This document shows, one piece after another, positions 7,014 to 14,583 of a stretch of 48,610 nt of DNA; within the stretch, counting starts at the first letter, position 1, and every line of letters begins with the position of its first letter. The stretch spans positions 1-48,610 of the forward strand of contig JALVUQ010000045.1 in the NCBI GenBank assembly GCA_027035575.1, read 5' to 3'. A model generated the notes under the pieces. That model ran no database searches and was not told the origin of the DNA. It saw only the letters and a list, made by a program, of their open reading frames with translations. The translations under genes and the position numbers were made by a program. This DNA comes from Desulfurellales bacterium. Its GTDB lineage: Bacteria > Campylobacterota_A > Desulfurellia > Desulfurellales > Hippeaceae.

Positions 7014-8702
7014 ATGAAGTTTAAAGACAAAGGCGTTGTGTATTTGGTAATTCTCGGTATTTTTCTATTTTTTGGTATGCATTATGCCTACGGAGGAACG
7101 ACGGCTGGGACACTAAAGTGGAAGTATAAGACGGATGGTGAGATGCCTTCCTCTCCCGCCATTGACTCAAATGGAACAATATATGTAGGTTCAGGTGATG
7201 GTTATCTCTACGCCATAAGCCCAGATGGAACACTGAAGTGGAAGTATAAGACGGATAGTTCGGTATGGTCTTCCCCCGCCATTGACTCAAATGGAACAAT
7301 ATATGTGGGGTCGCGCGACAACTATCTCTACGCCATAAGCCCAGATGGAACACTGAAGTGGAAGTATAAGACGGGGTATTATATATATTCCTCCCCCGCC
7401 ATTGGCTCAGATGGAACAATATATGTGGGTTCGGATGATGGTTATCTCTACGCCATAAACCCCGATGGGACACTGAAGTGGAAGTTTCAAACGGATGATT
7501 ATATAGAATCCTCCCCCGCCATTGACTCAAATGGAACAATATATGTGGGGTCGCACGACAACTATCTCTACGCCATAAACCCAGATGGAACACTGAAGTG
7601 GAAGTATAAGACGGGTGGTGAGGTACATTCCTCCCCCGCCATTGGCTCAGATGGAACAATATATGTAGGTTCAGGTGATAGTTATGATGGTTATCTCTAC
7701 GCCCTAAGCCCAGATGGAACACTGAAGTGGAAGTATAAGACGGGGTATTATATATATTCCTCCCCCGCCATAGGCTCAGATGGAACAATATATGTAGGTT
7801 CGTATGATGGTTATCTCTATGCCATAAACCCAGATGGAACACTGAAGTGGAGGTATCAGACGGATAGTGAGATGCCTTCCTCTCCCGCCATTGGCTCAGA
7901 TGGAACAATATATGTAGGTTCAGGTGATGGTTATCTCTACGCCCTAAGCCCAGATGGAACACTGAAGTGGAAGTGTCATACGTGGAACTGGACAGAATCC
8001 TCCCCCGCCATAGGCTCAGATGGAACAATATATGTAGGTTCGTATGATGGTTATCTCTACGCCATAAATTCAGACTCACACGGTCCTGCCAACTCTCCCT
8101 GGCCTATGTTCCACCATGACTTAATGCATATCGGAAAAACAGGAGTTAAGGTTATAGGCTATACCACCAACAGACTCATCGAAATATCAGCAGACAACGC
8201 TACAATAGACAACGCCACCACTTCTATTGCTCAGTCTTCCAATGCACCAAAAGGAGTAACAGTAAAAAACAAAATAAAGCTGTCCTTAACACTTGCTTCT
8301 AATGCCGACTCAACCCGCATAACCATCTCAAACATACCGACATTGAGCAATATGGTCTTCTTTAAATACATCAACGGAAACTTCATAGACCTAACAGACA
8401 ATACATCCTGCGGTAACTGTAACTTCACAAGGACTGATAATCCGCCAACAGGAACAACAACCATCTCCTTCACCGTAACAGACGGAGGAGTGCTTGATGC
8501 AGACGGGGCAGTAAACGGTAAGATTAGTGACCCAGTAGTGGTAGCAACAAAAATAACATCTCCCTCACCCTCCCCTTCACCATCTCAACCCTCATCATCA
8601 GGCGGCGGAGGCTGTACGGTCTCAAACTCATCCTCAATAGGTCTTCTTCTCATCCTGTTTGCTGTGCTTGGGTTTGCAGTTAAAAGAAAGTATATAGGAT
8701 AA
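7014..8702 (+). CDS. Secreted PQQ-like beta-propeller protein with C-terminal anchoring signal
   Basis: The 562-residue product starts with a signal peptide (hydrophobic run at about residues 9-22). Eight copies of a 40-residue unit follow, with consensus DGTLKWKYKT..., SSPAI.S.GTIYVGS and YLYAI. This number of PQQ-type blades fits an eight-bladed propeller. The fifth unit carries a three-residue insertion. A PWPMFHHD motif closes the propeller. The region from about 375 to 505 (VKNKIKLSL, then DGGVLDADGAVNGKI.DP) resembles the choice-of-anchor U domain. A Pro/Ser linker, GGGGC, a hydrophobic helix and KRK form a CTERM-type sorting tail. It is likely a surface protein of unknown ligand; PQQ binding is not implied. 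The repeats are also very similar at DNA level. Confidence 0.85.
   Translation: MKFKDKGVVYLVILGIFLFFGMHYAYGGTTAGTLKWKYKTDGEMPSSPAIDSNGTIYVGSGDGYLYAISPDGTLKWKYKTDSSVWSSPAIDSNGTIYVGSRDNYLYAISPDGTLKWKYKTGYYIYSSPAIGSDGTIYVGSDDGYLYAINPDGTLKWKFQTDDYIESSPAIDSNGTIYVGSHDNYLYAINPDGTLKWKYKTGGEVHSSPAIGSDGTIYVGSGDSYDGYLYALSPDGTLKWKYKTGYYIYSSPAIGSDGTIYVGSYDGYLYAINPDGTLKWRYQTDSEMPSSPAIGSDGTIYVGSGDGYLYALSPDGTLKWKCHTWNWTESSPAIGSDGTIYVGSYDGYLYAINSDSHGPANSPWPMFHHDLMHIGKTGVKVIGYTTNRLIEISADNATIDNATTSIAQSSNAPKGVTVKNKIKLSLTLASNADSTRITISNIPTLSNMVFFKYINGNFIDLTDNTSCGNCNFTRTDNPPTGTTTISFTVTDGGVLDADGAVNGKISDPVVVATKITSPSPSPSPSQPSSSGGGGCTVSNSSSIGLLLILFAVLGFAVKRKYIG
7102..8070 (+). repeat. Eight in-frame tandem repeats of about 120 bases
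   Basis: Eight coding repeats of 120 bases (the fifth is 129) lie head to tail in the propeller gene. Conserved stretches such as GGAACACTGAAGTGGAAG and ACAATATATGT recur with the same codons. Repeats 3 and 6 encode the same 20-residue stretch from GYYIY to YVGS. Same-codon identity suggests recent unit duplication or gene conversion rather than protein-level selection alone. Confidence 0.9.
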
Positions 8703-8816
8703 AAAAGAATAAGACAGGAGAAGAAAACAGGAAAACAAGACCGAAGGAGAAGAATAAAAAAGAGTAAAGAACAATACAAAAGAAGATCGAAGAGCTAAGA
8801 GATAAGACAAAGAAAA
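8703..8816 (+). other. Purine-rich 3' untranslated stretch
   Basis: The 114 bases between the propeller gene stop and the terminator are almost all A and G on the plus strand. Read in the frame of the propeller gene beyond its TAA, they stay open for about 31 codons and would encode a strongly basic Lys/Arg/Gln peptide. That openness is expected from purine bias, since stop codons need a T. No independent start or ribosome binding site is evident, so it is treated as untranslated. Confidence 0.5.
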
Positions 8817-8848
8817 CAAAGGCGGCTAAAAAGCCGCCTTTGTTGTTT
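8817..8848 (+). terminator. Rho-independent terminator after the propeller gene
   Basis: A perfect 11-base-pair stem (8817-8827 with 8832-8842; CAAAGGCGGCT and its complement) encloses an AAAA loop. It is followed by TTGTTT. Confidence 0.85.
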
Positions 8849-9053
8849 AATAAGCCTATTGATTTTATAAAAGGTGTAAATAAAAAGTGGAGCCAGCGAT
8901 ACAAATGTTGAGATAAGGTTACAGATGATTCACAAAAAAGGACATCTTCATTTAGTATCGACAAAAAAGTTAAGAACTTGACGAATCACATTCCATAGTA
9001 TATGAAGGTGTAGGTATAATAAATTGTTATGTGCTAAATGAGGGGAGATTATA

Positions 9054-9257
9054 ATGAAATTAAAGATTATAGTTCACGAAGCCGAAGAAGGTGGTTGCTG
9101 GGCAGAAGTGCCGTCGATACCGGGGTGCGTAACTCAAGGGGAAACTTTCGAGGAATTATTGGCAAACATTTACGAGGCGGTAGAAGGATGTCTTTCAATA
9201 GATATTCAAGACATCTCGGTATCTGAAAAAGATAAGGTTATGGAGATTGCTGTTTGA
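9054..9257 (+). CDS. hicB: HicB family antitoxin, orphan
   Basis: This 67-residue HicB-like protein has the partial RNase H fold. The hallmark is EGGCWAEVPSIPGCVTQGET, followed by an amphipathic helix (FEELLANIYEAVEGCL). It belongs to the short HicB type that lacks a DNA-binding domain and is normally followed by hicA with overlapping ends. The start ATG is preceded by GAGGGGAG, with a possible promoter further upstream (TTGACG at 8978-8983, TATGAA at 9001-9006). The following hicA is reduced to 14 codons by an insertion-sequence junction, so this antitoxin has no intact partner here. It may act on another HicA or be a relic. Confidence 0.88.
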   Translation: MKLKIIVHEAEEGGCWAEVPSIPGCVTQGETFEELLANIYEAVEGCLSIDIQDISVSEKDKVMEIAV

Positions 9258-9298
9258 AAGCAATCAGCGGGAAGAAATTCTGCAAGCTCACTTTTTAG
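9254..9298 (+). pseudogene. hicA: hicA toxin remnant (first codons only)
   Basis: A TTG start overlaps the hicB stop (the TGA lies within the TTGA overlap). It opens a frame reading MKAISGKKFCKL before diverging and stopping at TAG 9296-9298. That opening matches the N-terminus of HicA mRNA interferases, which goes on to a Trp segment and the catalytic GSHH motif; both are missing. The break coincides with the end of an IS256-type transposase fragment on the opposite strand. The assignment rests on about 11 residues plus the exact hicB-hicA spacing. Confidence 0.75.
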
Positions 9299-9435
9299 CA
9301 TATTTTTATCATATTCTTCATAAACTGCTTGGTTAGAGAAGCTAAGTCTTTTTCAGTTTTGCAGTTCTTGCTTAATTCTTTGAAATCTATCTCCTCAATA
9401 AGATTGTCTTGGGTAAGTTCATCTGTTTTGCTCAT
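9278..9435 (-). pseudogene. IS256 family transposase, N-terminal remnant with frameshift
   Basis: From an ATG at 9433-9435, behind GGAGGGG, the minus strand reads MSKTDELTQDNLIEEIDF, then ELSKNCKTEKDLASLTKQFMKNMI. This is the typical start of an IS256 (Transposase_mut) transposase. The frame then stops at 9295-9297. A shift of one base near 9306 restores NMLKSELAEF, which continues the family pattern (MLxxELxEHLGY) up to the junction with hicA. The fragment therefore carries a one-base deletion and loses the rest of the protein, including the DDE catalytic domain. Confidence 0.8.
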
Positions 9436-9552
9436 GTTAAACCCCTCCATTAAAATTAAATATTTTACTTCTCTGTGATACTTAGATTCTATATCTGATG
9501 ATAACGCTATCATTGTATCACAGTTTGGGGTTTACACAAAATGTGGGGCGGG
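9278..9552 (-). mobile_element. Left-end remnant of an IS256 family element
   Basis: The remnant comprises the 5' part of the transposase and about 115 bases upstream of its start. The outer end probably lies near 9545-9555, where the minus strand reads CCCCACATTTTGTGTAAACC, similar to ends of IS256-type elements. The exact terminal repeat cannot be fixed because the right end is gone. The inner boundary falls in the hicA stub at 9275-9289. Confidence 0.65.
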
Positions 9553-9588
9553 ATCTTTTATTTCGCAATAAAACTAAAACACATAAAC

Positions 9589-10728
9589 TCATTTATCTAT
9601 CTTTATTCCCAAACTCTCAAACAGTTCCAATTTTTCACTGTCCATTTCAAGAGGATGAAAAATTATCACATCAACATTCTGTTTGACAAGCCAAGCAATC
9701 AGCTTTATGGAATGACCTTTTCCTCTTTCAAAGTAGGGGTTTTCATATCTAAAAGAGTTAAACACATTGCCTTTTTCATCTGTCTCGTCAATTTGCACAA
9801 CGGCAACATCCCTTAATCTCTGCGCTATTTCGCCGTTTTTTGTCAAAAAAGTAGCAACTTTCTTATATTTCTTCTTAACAGGTTCATAGTGGATTGTCAC
9901 TATTTCAAGATGCTCTATTTCTCTTTTAAGATTCTGTTCTATCTTTTCCACTATATCGTGAGCCGTATCCATATTTTTCAGGTTTATCTGCAACACAATA
10001 TCGGCTATAAATATACTGCCGGCTTTCCTGATAAACAGAGTCTCGATTTTACCGACTTCGGGATAGGAGCTTATTATCGACTTAGCCTTTTCAATTATGG
10101 ACACATCAACCGAAGCATCAAGCAGGGTTAGTGCGGCATCTTTTAGTATTTCGTATGCTCCGTGGAAAATCATTAATACTATAATAACAACCGCAACCTC
10201 TTGCGCATATGGTATTTTGTTATAACTCAATACTATACCCGAAATAGCCACTATTGTTGCTCCTATATCCATTATCCAATCCAATAAATCGGTTTGAACG
10301 CCGGGCGAGTTGAGTTTTTTGGAGGATTTAAACTCAAAAAATGCAAAACCGGCTTGAAAAAACAAGACAACTATCAAAAAACCTACTGTGAGATACGGAT
10401 GATTGATTGTCAATTCACCTTTTGACAAAATTACACTTCTTACTATTTCAAAACCTGCATATATTATGACAATACCGCCTATCAAAGCGGCAAAATCCTC
10501 CAACTTATGCATACCAAACGGAAATCTTTTTGTTTTCTTGCCGGCAAGTTTTATTGATGCGTATATCAAAATCGAGTTGGCAACATCCGAAAGACTATGA
10601 ATGCCGTCTGCTATAATAACACCCGTATTTGTCAAAATACCTACGGTGAGTTTACCTGCTGCCATTAAAAGATTTAATAATGTTGAAGCCAAAAGCCATT
10701 TTTCTTTTGTTAACTGTTTATCTGACAA
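9589..10728 (-). CDS. Cation diffusion facilitator transporter with C-terminal NifX/NifB-like domain
   Basis: CDF proteins export divalent metals in exchange for protons. The N-terminal 200 residues form the six-helix transporter with the TM2 motif DGIHSLSD (D41, H44, D48). The equivalent TM5 motif is DLLDWIMD (D150, D154), with Asp in place of the usual His. A cytoplasmic CDF ferredoxin-like domain follows (about 205-283). Residues 291-379 add a domain like the dinitrogenase iron-molybdenum cofactor binding fold (NGEIAQRLRDVAVVQI to DVIIFHPLEMDSEKLELFESLGI). The start is TTG, supported by GGAGG six bases upstream. The fusion occurs in some thermophiles; the added domain may sense or buffer a metal. 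The metal cannot be named, though Fe, Mn or Zn are reasonable. It lies 91 bases after tonB on the same strand. Confidence 0.9.
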   Translation of the reverse strand: MSDKQLTKEKWLLASTLLNLLMAAGKLTVGILTNTGVIIADGIHSLSDVANSILIYASIKLAGKKTKRFPFGMHKLEDFAALIGGIVIIYAGFEIVRSVILSKGELTINHPYLTVGFLIVVLFFQAGFAFFEFKSSKKLNSPGVQTDLLDWIMDIGATIVAISGIVLSYNKIPYAQEVAVVIIVLMIFHGAYEILKDAALTLLDASVDVSIIEKAKSIISSYPEVGKIETLFIRKAGSIFIADIVLQINLKNMDTAHDIVEKIEQNLKREIEHLEIVTIHYEPVKKKYKKVATFLTKNGEIAQRLRDVAVVQIDETDEKGNVFNSFRYENPYFERGKGHSIKLIAWLVKQNVDVIIFHPLEMDSEKLELFESLGIKIDK

Positions 10729-10819
10729 TTAACACCTCCGCATAAAAATAAGTCTCAATAGATAATGACAACAAAACTGCCTATTATCAAGCAAAAAATT
10801 ATAATTAAAAAGGATATTT

Positions 10820-11719
10820 TCACTCTATCTTAAAAACTATGTTTATCCGTGCTCTTAAAGGAAAATTGCTGACTGCCTCTAAAAATCTTTTCGGTATGGG
10901 TGACGAATTTTTAACTATAGCTACCGCAGCAGCATTGAGAACATCGTACTGTGAGGGGTTTTTCACATTAATATTTGCTATTTCCCCGTTTGAATTTATT
11001 GTAAAACTCAATCCTATTTTACCCTCGTCTTCTTTGTATAGGGCTTCGGTCGGGTAGAATTTATGCTTGTTTATCCACATAAATATATTCGCATAGCTGC
11101 TATTTGAAATATTTACAACCCTGAAATTATTTGCTTTACTTTTTTTGTATTTATTGTTTGTTTGTGGAGACTCGGCATCTTTTACAGGAGTTTTAAAAAC
11201 GGCTTTATTGTCTTTTGTTTCTTTTAAAGCAGCACCTTGCACCTTTTTTAAAACTTTAAATCTTATCGCTGTTTTGTGTGTTACACTTTTTGCTTTGTGC
11301 TTAGTCTTAAAAAAACTCTTTGCAGTGGTTTTTTTATGTATATTTTCAGACTGAACTTGCTTGAGAAAAGCAAACTTATGATGCCTCTGCTTAATAATAT
11401 TTTTCTTTTTTACCTCCGCAGACTTTAACGGCTCTTTTTTCTTTAACGTCAAAACTGCCTTATCTTTAGCGTTAGGCTTATTTTTTTTAACTTTAATATT
11501 TTTTAGCGCTTTTTTTTCAATACTGACAAAATCAACCGATATGTTCTTTTTACCATATTGCTTGGATGTTGTGCGGTTAAGGTACATAAAAAACATAGAA
11601 AGCGCCGCCCCGTTTATCACAAGCGAGACGGCAACCCCGAAAAAAAGGAGTTTAAAACTTATAGGAGATTGTGGCGAAAACGCTTCTCGGTAGCGTCGAA
11701 TAGCCGTAAACCTCTTCAT
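10820..11719 (-). CDS. tonB: TonB-like energy transducer
   Basis: The 299-residue protein has an N-terminal membrane helix at about residues 22-47, then a very Lys-rich linker (about 60-210) that replaces the usual Pro-rich spacer. The C-terminal TonB domain (about 218-299) includes YPTEALYKEDEGKIGLSF and the final SNFPLRARINIVFKIE. It would pass proton-motive force from ExbBD to the outer-membrane receptor. Its ATG lies inside btuB, giving a 68-base overlap, with only a weak Shine-Dalgarno sequence. No better canonical start precedes the membrane helix. Adjacency to btuB makes cobalamin uptake its obvious duty. exbB and exbD are not in the window. Confidence 0.82.
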   Translation of the reverse strand: MKRFTAIRRYREAFSPQSPISFKLLFFGVAVSLVINGAALSMFFMYLNRTTSKQYGKKNISVDFVSIEKKALKNIKVKKNKPNAKDKAVLTLKKKEPLKSAEVKKKNIIKQRHHKFAFLKQVQSENIHKKTTAKSFFKTKHKAKSVTHKTAIRFKVLKKVQGAALKETKDNKAVFKTPVKDAESPQTNNKYKKSKANNFRVVNISNSSYANIFMWINKHKFYPTEALYKEDEGKIGLSFTINSNGEIANINVKNPSQYDVLNAAAVAIVKNSSPIPKRFLEAVSNFPLRARINIVFKIE

Positions 11720-13547
11720 AAAATCTATCGAAAATATTCTTAATGCTCAAGGATGCGTTAAAGTTTTTATTAAACGAATACTGCGCAGCAAAATCAAACA
11801 CCGCATACTTGCCTATCTGATACTTGTTTTTTTGCCAATCGTAGTCGTATCTTTTACCCACATATCTTCCGTTAAGTGTAGAAGTAAGTCTGTTGTTCAA
11901 TGTCTTTATGCTTACATAACCGTTATAGACCCTCAAAGGCACTCCGCCTGTTTGGTCGTTTGTATCCGGATTTATGCTTTTTGTGTATGTATAATTTGCC
12001 CCCAAAGCAAGCCAATCAACAGGCTTTGCTTTAACGCCAAGTTCAACACCGTTTGATACGGTTTTACCGTGAACATTTTCATAGGTTGACTGCCAGCTTG
12101 AGTTTGTAAAATACTCTATTCTATCTTTAATCAGGCTCTTAAAATAAAGCACATTAAAAGAAAGTCTGTTTTGCAGTATGTGCTGCACAAATCCGAAATC
12201 CCATGTTTTGGCTTTTTCGGGTTCTAAATTTGCATTTCCGCCCAAAAACCACCAGGATATCGGAGCAGCGTATAACTCATATATACTCGGCGCTCTGAAC
12301 CCTGTTGAATAGTTTGCCTTCAAAATGGTGTTTGTAGCGCCAATCAGATAATTTGCCCCCAATTTATAGGTGAAATGCTTACCAAAGGTTTTGTACTCAT
12401 CCTCCCTTGCCACACCTTGAAGCGACAAGTCGCCTACCCTTTGCTCAATCTCAAAAAATCCCGCATAGTTATATCTCAGCTTCTTAAAGGGGGTCGTGTC
12501 CTCGTATTTATCCATCTTTTGGCTAAAACCAACGGTAAATATCGTTGACTCTAATTTGTATGTTGCAATTGCATCAACACCCCATTTTCTTCCTTTGTAA
12601 TTATTCCAGGACGGAGCCGATTTGTAATATCTAAGGTTCTGCATATAAAAAGCGTCCAATTTCAAACTTAAATTCTCAAATTTTTTGTTTACATACAACT
12701 TTGAGAGTAAAAAATCATTTACCATTCTTAAACTCAAAGCCTCAGGCGTATTGTTTGCCGGCGCCGAATCGTTAGGTGGATAGCCGTTATCGAGATAATT
12801 TCTCGTTTTATACCATTTAAAAACTGTCCCCATCTTCAAACTATTGTCGAAATTGTACTCCAATCTGGTTGAAAAAGCCGTTTTATGATAGCTATCGTTC
12901 TCATCCCCTCTCGAGTATGAACCGTCTTTGTTAAGTTTGTCCATCTTTGAGATGCCGTTTGTATCAAAACGAGAACCCTCAACGTAGTAGTTAAATTTAC
13001 CCAACGAACCGCCGCTTTGTGCCGTCTCTTCGTATGTTGCAAAAGAACCCACTTGTTGAGAATATTTAAAATACGGCTTTCCGAAACCTTTTTTCGTGAT
13101 AATGTTTATAACTCCTCCAACGGCGTTTGCACCGTAGAGTCCGCTTTGAGCACCTTGAACAATCTCAATCCTTTTAATGTCGTTAACCATCAAATTTGAC
13201 AAATTGTAGTACGGCTGAGGCTGAGTCGGGTCGGAAACATCAACACCGTCAATAAGAACCTTTGTATAATAGCTCGGCAATCCCCTAATATAAACGCTTG
13301 TTTTGCCCCCGAACGCTCCGCTTGATGCTACTGAAATACCTGCTATATCTTTTAAAGCATCTTTAACATATACAATACCCTCTTTTTTTAGTTGTTTTGC
13401 AGTTATTATATCTACTTTTGAGGGTGTTTGGGCGATTTTAACGGCGTTTCTTGTTGCCGTCACAACAATTGTATTGTCTTGAGCAAAACTCAAAAATGAA
13501 ACCGAAAAAAATAAAAAAACAACCGGTATAAATACTTTCTTAATCAT
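11652..13547 (-). CDS. btuB: TonB-dependent outer membrane receptor, probably for cobalamin
   Basis: The 631-residue receptor has a signal peptide (about 1-22), then the TonB-box-like NTIVVTATRN. The plug domain includes YIRGLPSYYTKVLIDGVDVSDP and RIEIVQGAQSGLYGANAVGGVINIITKK. A 22-strand-type barrel follows and ends in the typical C-terminal aromatic residue (ATISYKF). The length is close to BtuB. Substrate assignment comes from context: a cobalamin riboswitch lies in its leader and btuFCD genes lie upstream on the same strand. The start ATG follows GGAGG with four bases between. The last 68 bases overlap tonB. Confidence 0.92.
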   Translation of the reverse strand: MIKKVFIPVVFLFFSVSFLSFAQDNTIVVTATRNAVKIAQTPSKVDIITAKQLKKEGIVYVKDALKDIAGISVASSGAFGGKTSVYIRGLPSYYTKVLIDGVDVSDPTQPQPYYNLSNLMVNDIKRIEIVQGAQSGLYGANAVGGVINIITKKGFGKPYFKYSQQVGSFATYEETAQSGGSLGKFNYYVEGSRFDTNGISKMDKLNKDGSYSRGDENDSYHKTAFSTRLEYNFDNSLKMGTVFKWYKTRNYLDNGYPPNDSAPANNTPEALSLRMVNDFLLSKLYVNKKFENLSLKLDAFYMQNLRYYKSAPSWNNYKGRKWGVDAIATYKLESTIFTVGFSQKMDKYEDTTPFKKLRYNYAGFFEIEQRVGDLSLQGVAREDEYKTFGKHFTYKLGANYLIGATNTILKANYSTGFRAPSIYELYAAPISWWFLGGNANLEPEKAKTWDFGFVQHILQNRLSFNVLYFKSLIKDRIEYFTNSSWQSTYENVHGKTVSNGVELGVKAKPVDWLALGANYTYTKSINPDTNDQTGGVPLRVYNGYVSIKTLNNRLTSTLNGRYVGKRYDYDWQKNKYQIGKYAVFDFAAQYSFNKNFNASLSIKNIFDRFYEEVYGYSTLPRSVFATISYKF

Positions 13548-13593
13548 AATACCTCCGTAATTTTTTAAAAATAAACCTTAAAAAACAATATTT

Positions 13594-13632
13594 TTAAGAG
13601 GTATTATAATCGCAAGCGAAAAAAACGGACAT
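13594..13632 (-). CDS. Possible 12-residue leader peptide behind the cobalamin riboswitch
   Basis: An ATG at 13630-13632 lies six bases after a full AAGGAGG (13639-13645) and opens a 12-codon frame reading MSVFFACDYNTS, ending in TAA. It sits between the riboswitch and btuB, 46 bases before the btuB ATG. The 5' half of its Shine-Dalgarno sequence overlaps the 3' arm of a hairpin (CCTTA at 13653-13657 with TAAGG at 13642-13646). This small frame, not btuB, carries the ribosome binding site nearest the aptamer. No homology can be claimed for so short a peptide; the support is the ribosome binding site and the position. Confidence 0.35.
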   Translation of the reverse strand: MSVFFACDYNTS

Positions 13633-13671
13633 CGCACACCTCCTTATCCTCGTAAGGTTAGTGTCTTTAGA

Positions 13672-13820
13672 CTTTTCGACTCAGGTCTCCTGGCTCGGCT
13701 TCATCCTACTCTCTTTGCCTTCCCACCTTAAAAAGGCAGTGGCTTGAAATAAAGATTTCGTCAGCCTTACAGTTGCGGGACAGCGCCGGAGTTTCACCGG
13801 ACTTCCCTTAAGTCGAAAAG
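13672..13820 (-). promoter_or_regulatory. Cobalamin riboswitch
   Basis: On the minus strand the sequence shows the conserved core GGGAA...GGTGAAACTCC...GCGC, then TGTCCCGCAACTGTAA, and further on AGCCAGGAGACCTG, the B12 box. A ten-base-pair P1 stem is formed by 13811-13820 and 13672-13681 (CTTTTCGACT with AGTCGAAAAG). The element begins eight bases after the btuD stop and precedes btuB. It would repress btuB-tonB when adenosylcobalamin is abundant. The likely expression platform is the hairpin at 13642-13657, which overlaps an AAGGAGG. Confidence 0.96.
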
Positions 13821-13827
13821 ATAGACA

Positions 13828-14583
13828 TCAAAAATAAACTACTCTGCCCAAACCGTGTTTAAACTCGTTAAGTTTGATTTTAAAGAGTTTTTCGAGCTTT
13901 TGCAAGTCAAAAACATCCTCTTTTGTCCAACTGCATTCAACTCTGCCTTCGTTTAAGCAGATGAGATTGTCGTATATTTTAATCGCTTCGTTAATATCGT
14001 GCAGTATAACTATTATTGTGGTTTTGCTTTTTATGCGGCTTAAAAGATTCAAAATCGACGCAATATGTGCTATATCAAGCGCAGAGGTCGGTTCATCCAA
14101 CACGGCGTATTTTGTTTGCTGACAAAGAATTTTTGCTATGATTGCTCTCTGCAGTTCCCCGTCTGAAAGTTGAGACAGCAATATATCCTTTTTCTGCCTT
14201 AAATCCACAACATCAAGCATCTCGTCTATTATCATCCTGTCCTGCTTATTCAGGTTTAAAAAAACGCTTTCTTTATGAACATACCGTCCTATTCGGACAA
14301 ATCGCTCCACAGATATATACAAATCTTTAACCATTCTTCTGTGAATGTAGGAAATAATCCTGCTTCTGTTTTTTATGTCGAGCTTTTTAATATCATAGGA
14401 ATCTATCTCAACACTGCCTTCGTAGTCGTCAATCAATCCCGAAATAATTTTTGCAAATGTCGTCTTACCGCTTCCGTTCGGACCTATTATTACGCTCAAA
14501 GAGCCGTCCGATATGTCAAGCCTCTCTATATTCAAAGAAAATGCTCGATTATATGTAAAATGCAGTTGTCTAACGCTCAGCAT
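13828..14583 (-). CDS. btuD: Cobalamin/iron-chelate ABC transporter ATP-binding protein (BtuD-like)
   Basis: The 251-residue ATPase shows Walker A IIGPNGSGKTTFAKI, the signature LSDGELQRAIIAKIL, Walker B YAVLDEPTSALD and the switch His in ILHDINEAIKIYDN. This is the FecE/BtuD pattern. The start overlaps the 3' end of the permease gene by 14 bases. It would power the permease upstream, with the binding protein also encoded in this operon. Vitamin B12 as substrate is inferred from the riboswitch and the receptor directly downstream; siderophore ATPases look similar. Confidence 0.9.
   Translation of the reverse strand: MLSVRQLHFTYNRAFSLNIERLDISDGSLSVIIGPNGSGKTTFAKIISGLIDDYEGSVEIDSYDIKKLDIKNRSRIISYIHRRMVKDLYISVERFVRIGRYVHKESVFLNLNKQDRMIIDEMLDVVDLRQKKDILLSQLSDGELQRAIIAKILCQQTKYAVLDEPTSALDIAHIASILNLLSRIKSKTTIIVILHDINEAIKIYDNLICLNEGRVECSWTKEDVFDLQKLEKLFKIKLNEFKHGLGRVVYF

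Noticed and set aside
7102-8070. Regular 120-base direct repeats as a CRISPR or regulatory array
   Set aside because: The repeats are in frame, encode propeller blades and have no spacer-like unique segments.
7021-8079. A 352-codon open frame antisense to the propeller gene
   Set aside because: It exists because the sense repeats have a period divisible by three and lack antisense stops. The product is a repetitive Trp/Arg/His mixture without domains, and the sense strand has signal peptide, blades and sorting tail.
11145-11354. Plus-strand frame within tonB
   Set aside because: Antisense shadow of the Lys-rich linker; Lys codons read as Phe/Leu on the other strand give false hydrophobic peptides.
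13612-13640. A classical intrinsic terminator directly after the cobalamin aptamer
   Set aside because: There is a TTTTTTT run on the minus strand, but no G+C stem immediately before it; the hairpin at 13642-13657 is separated from it, so translational control looks more likely.
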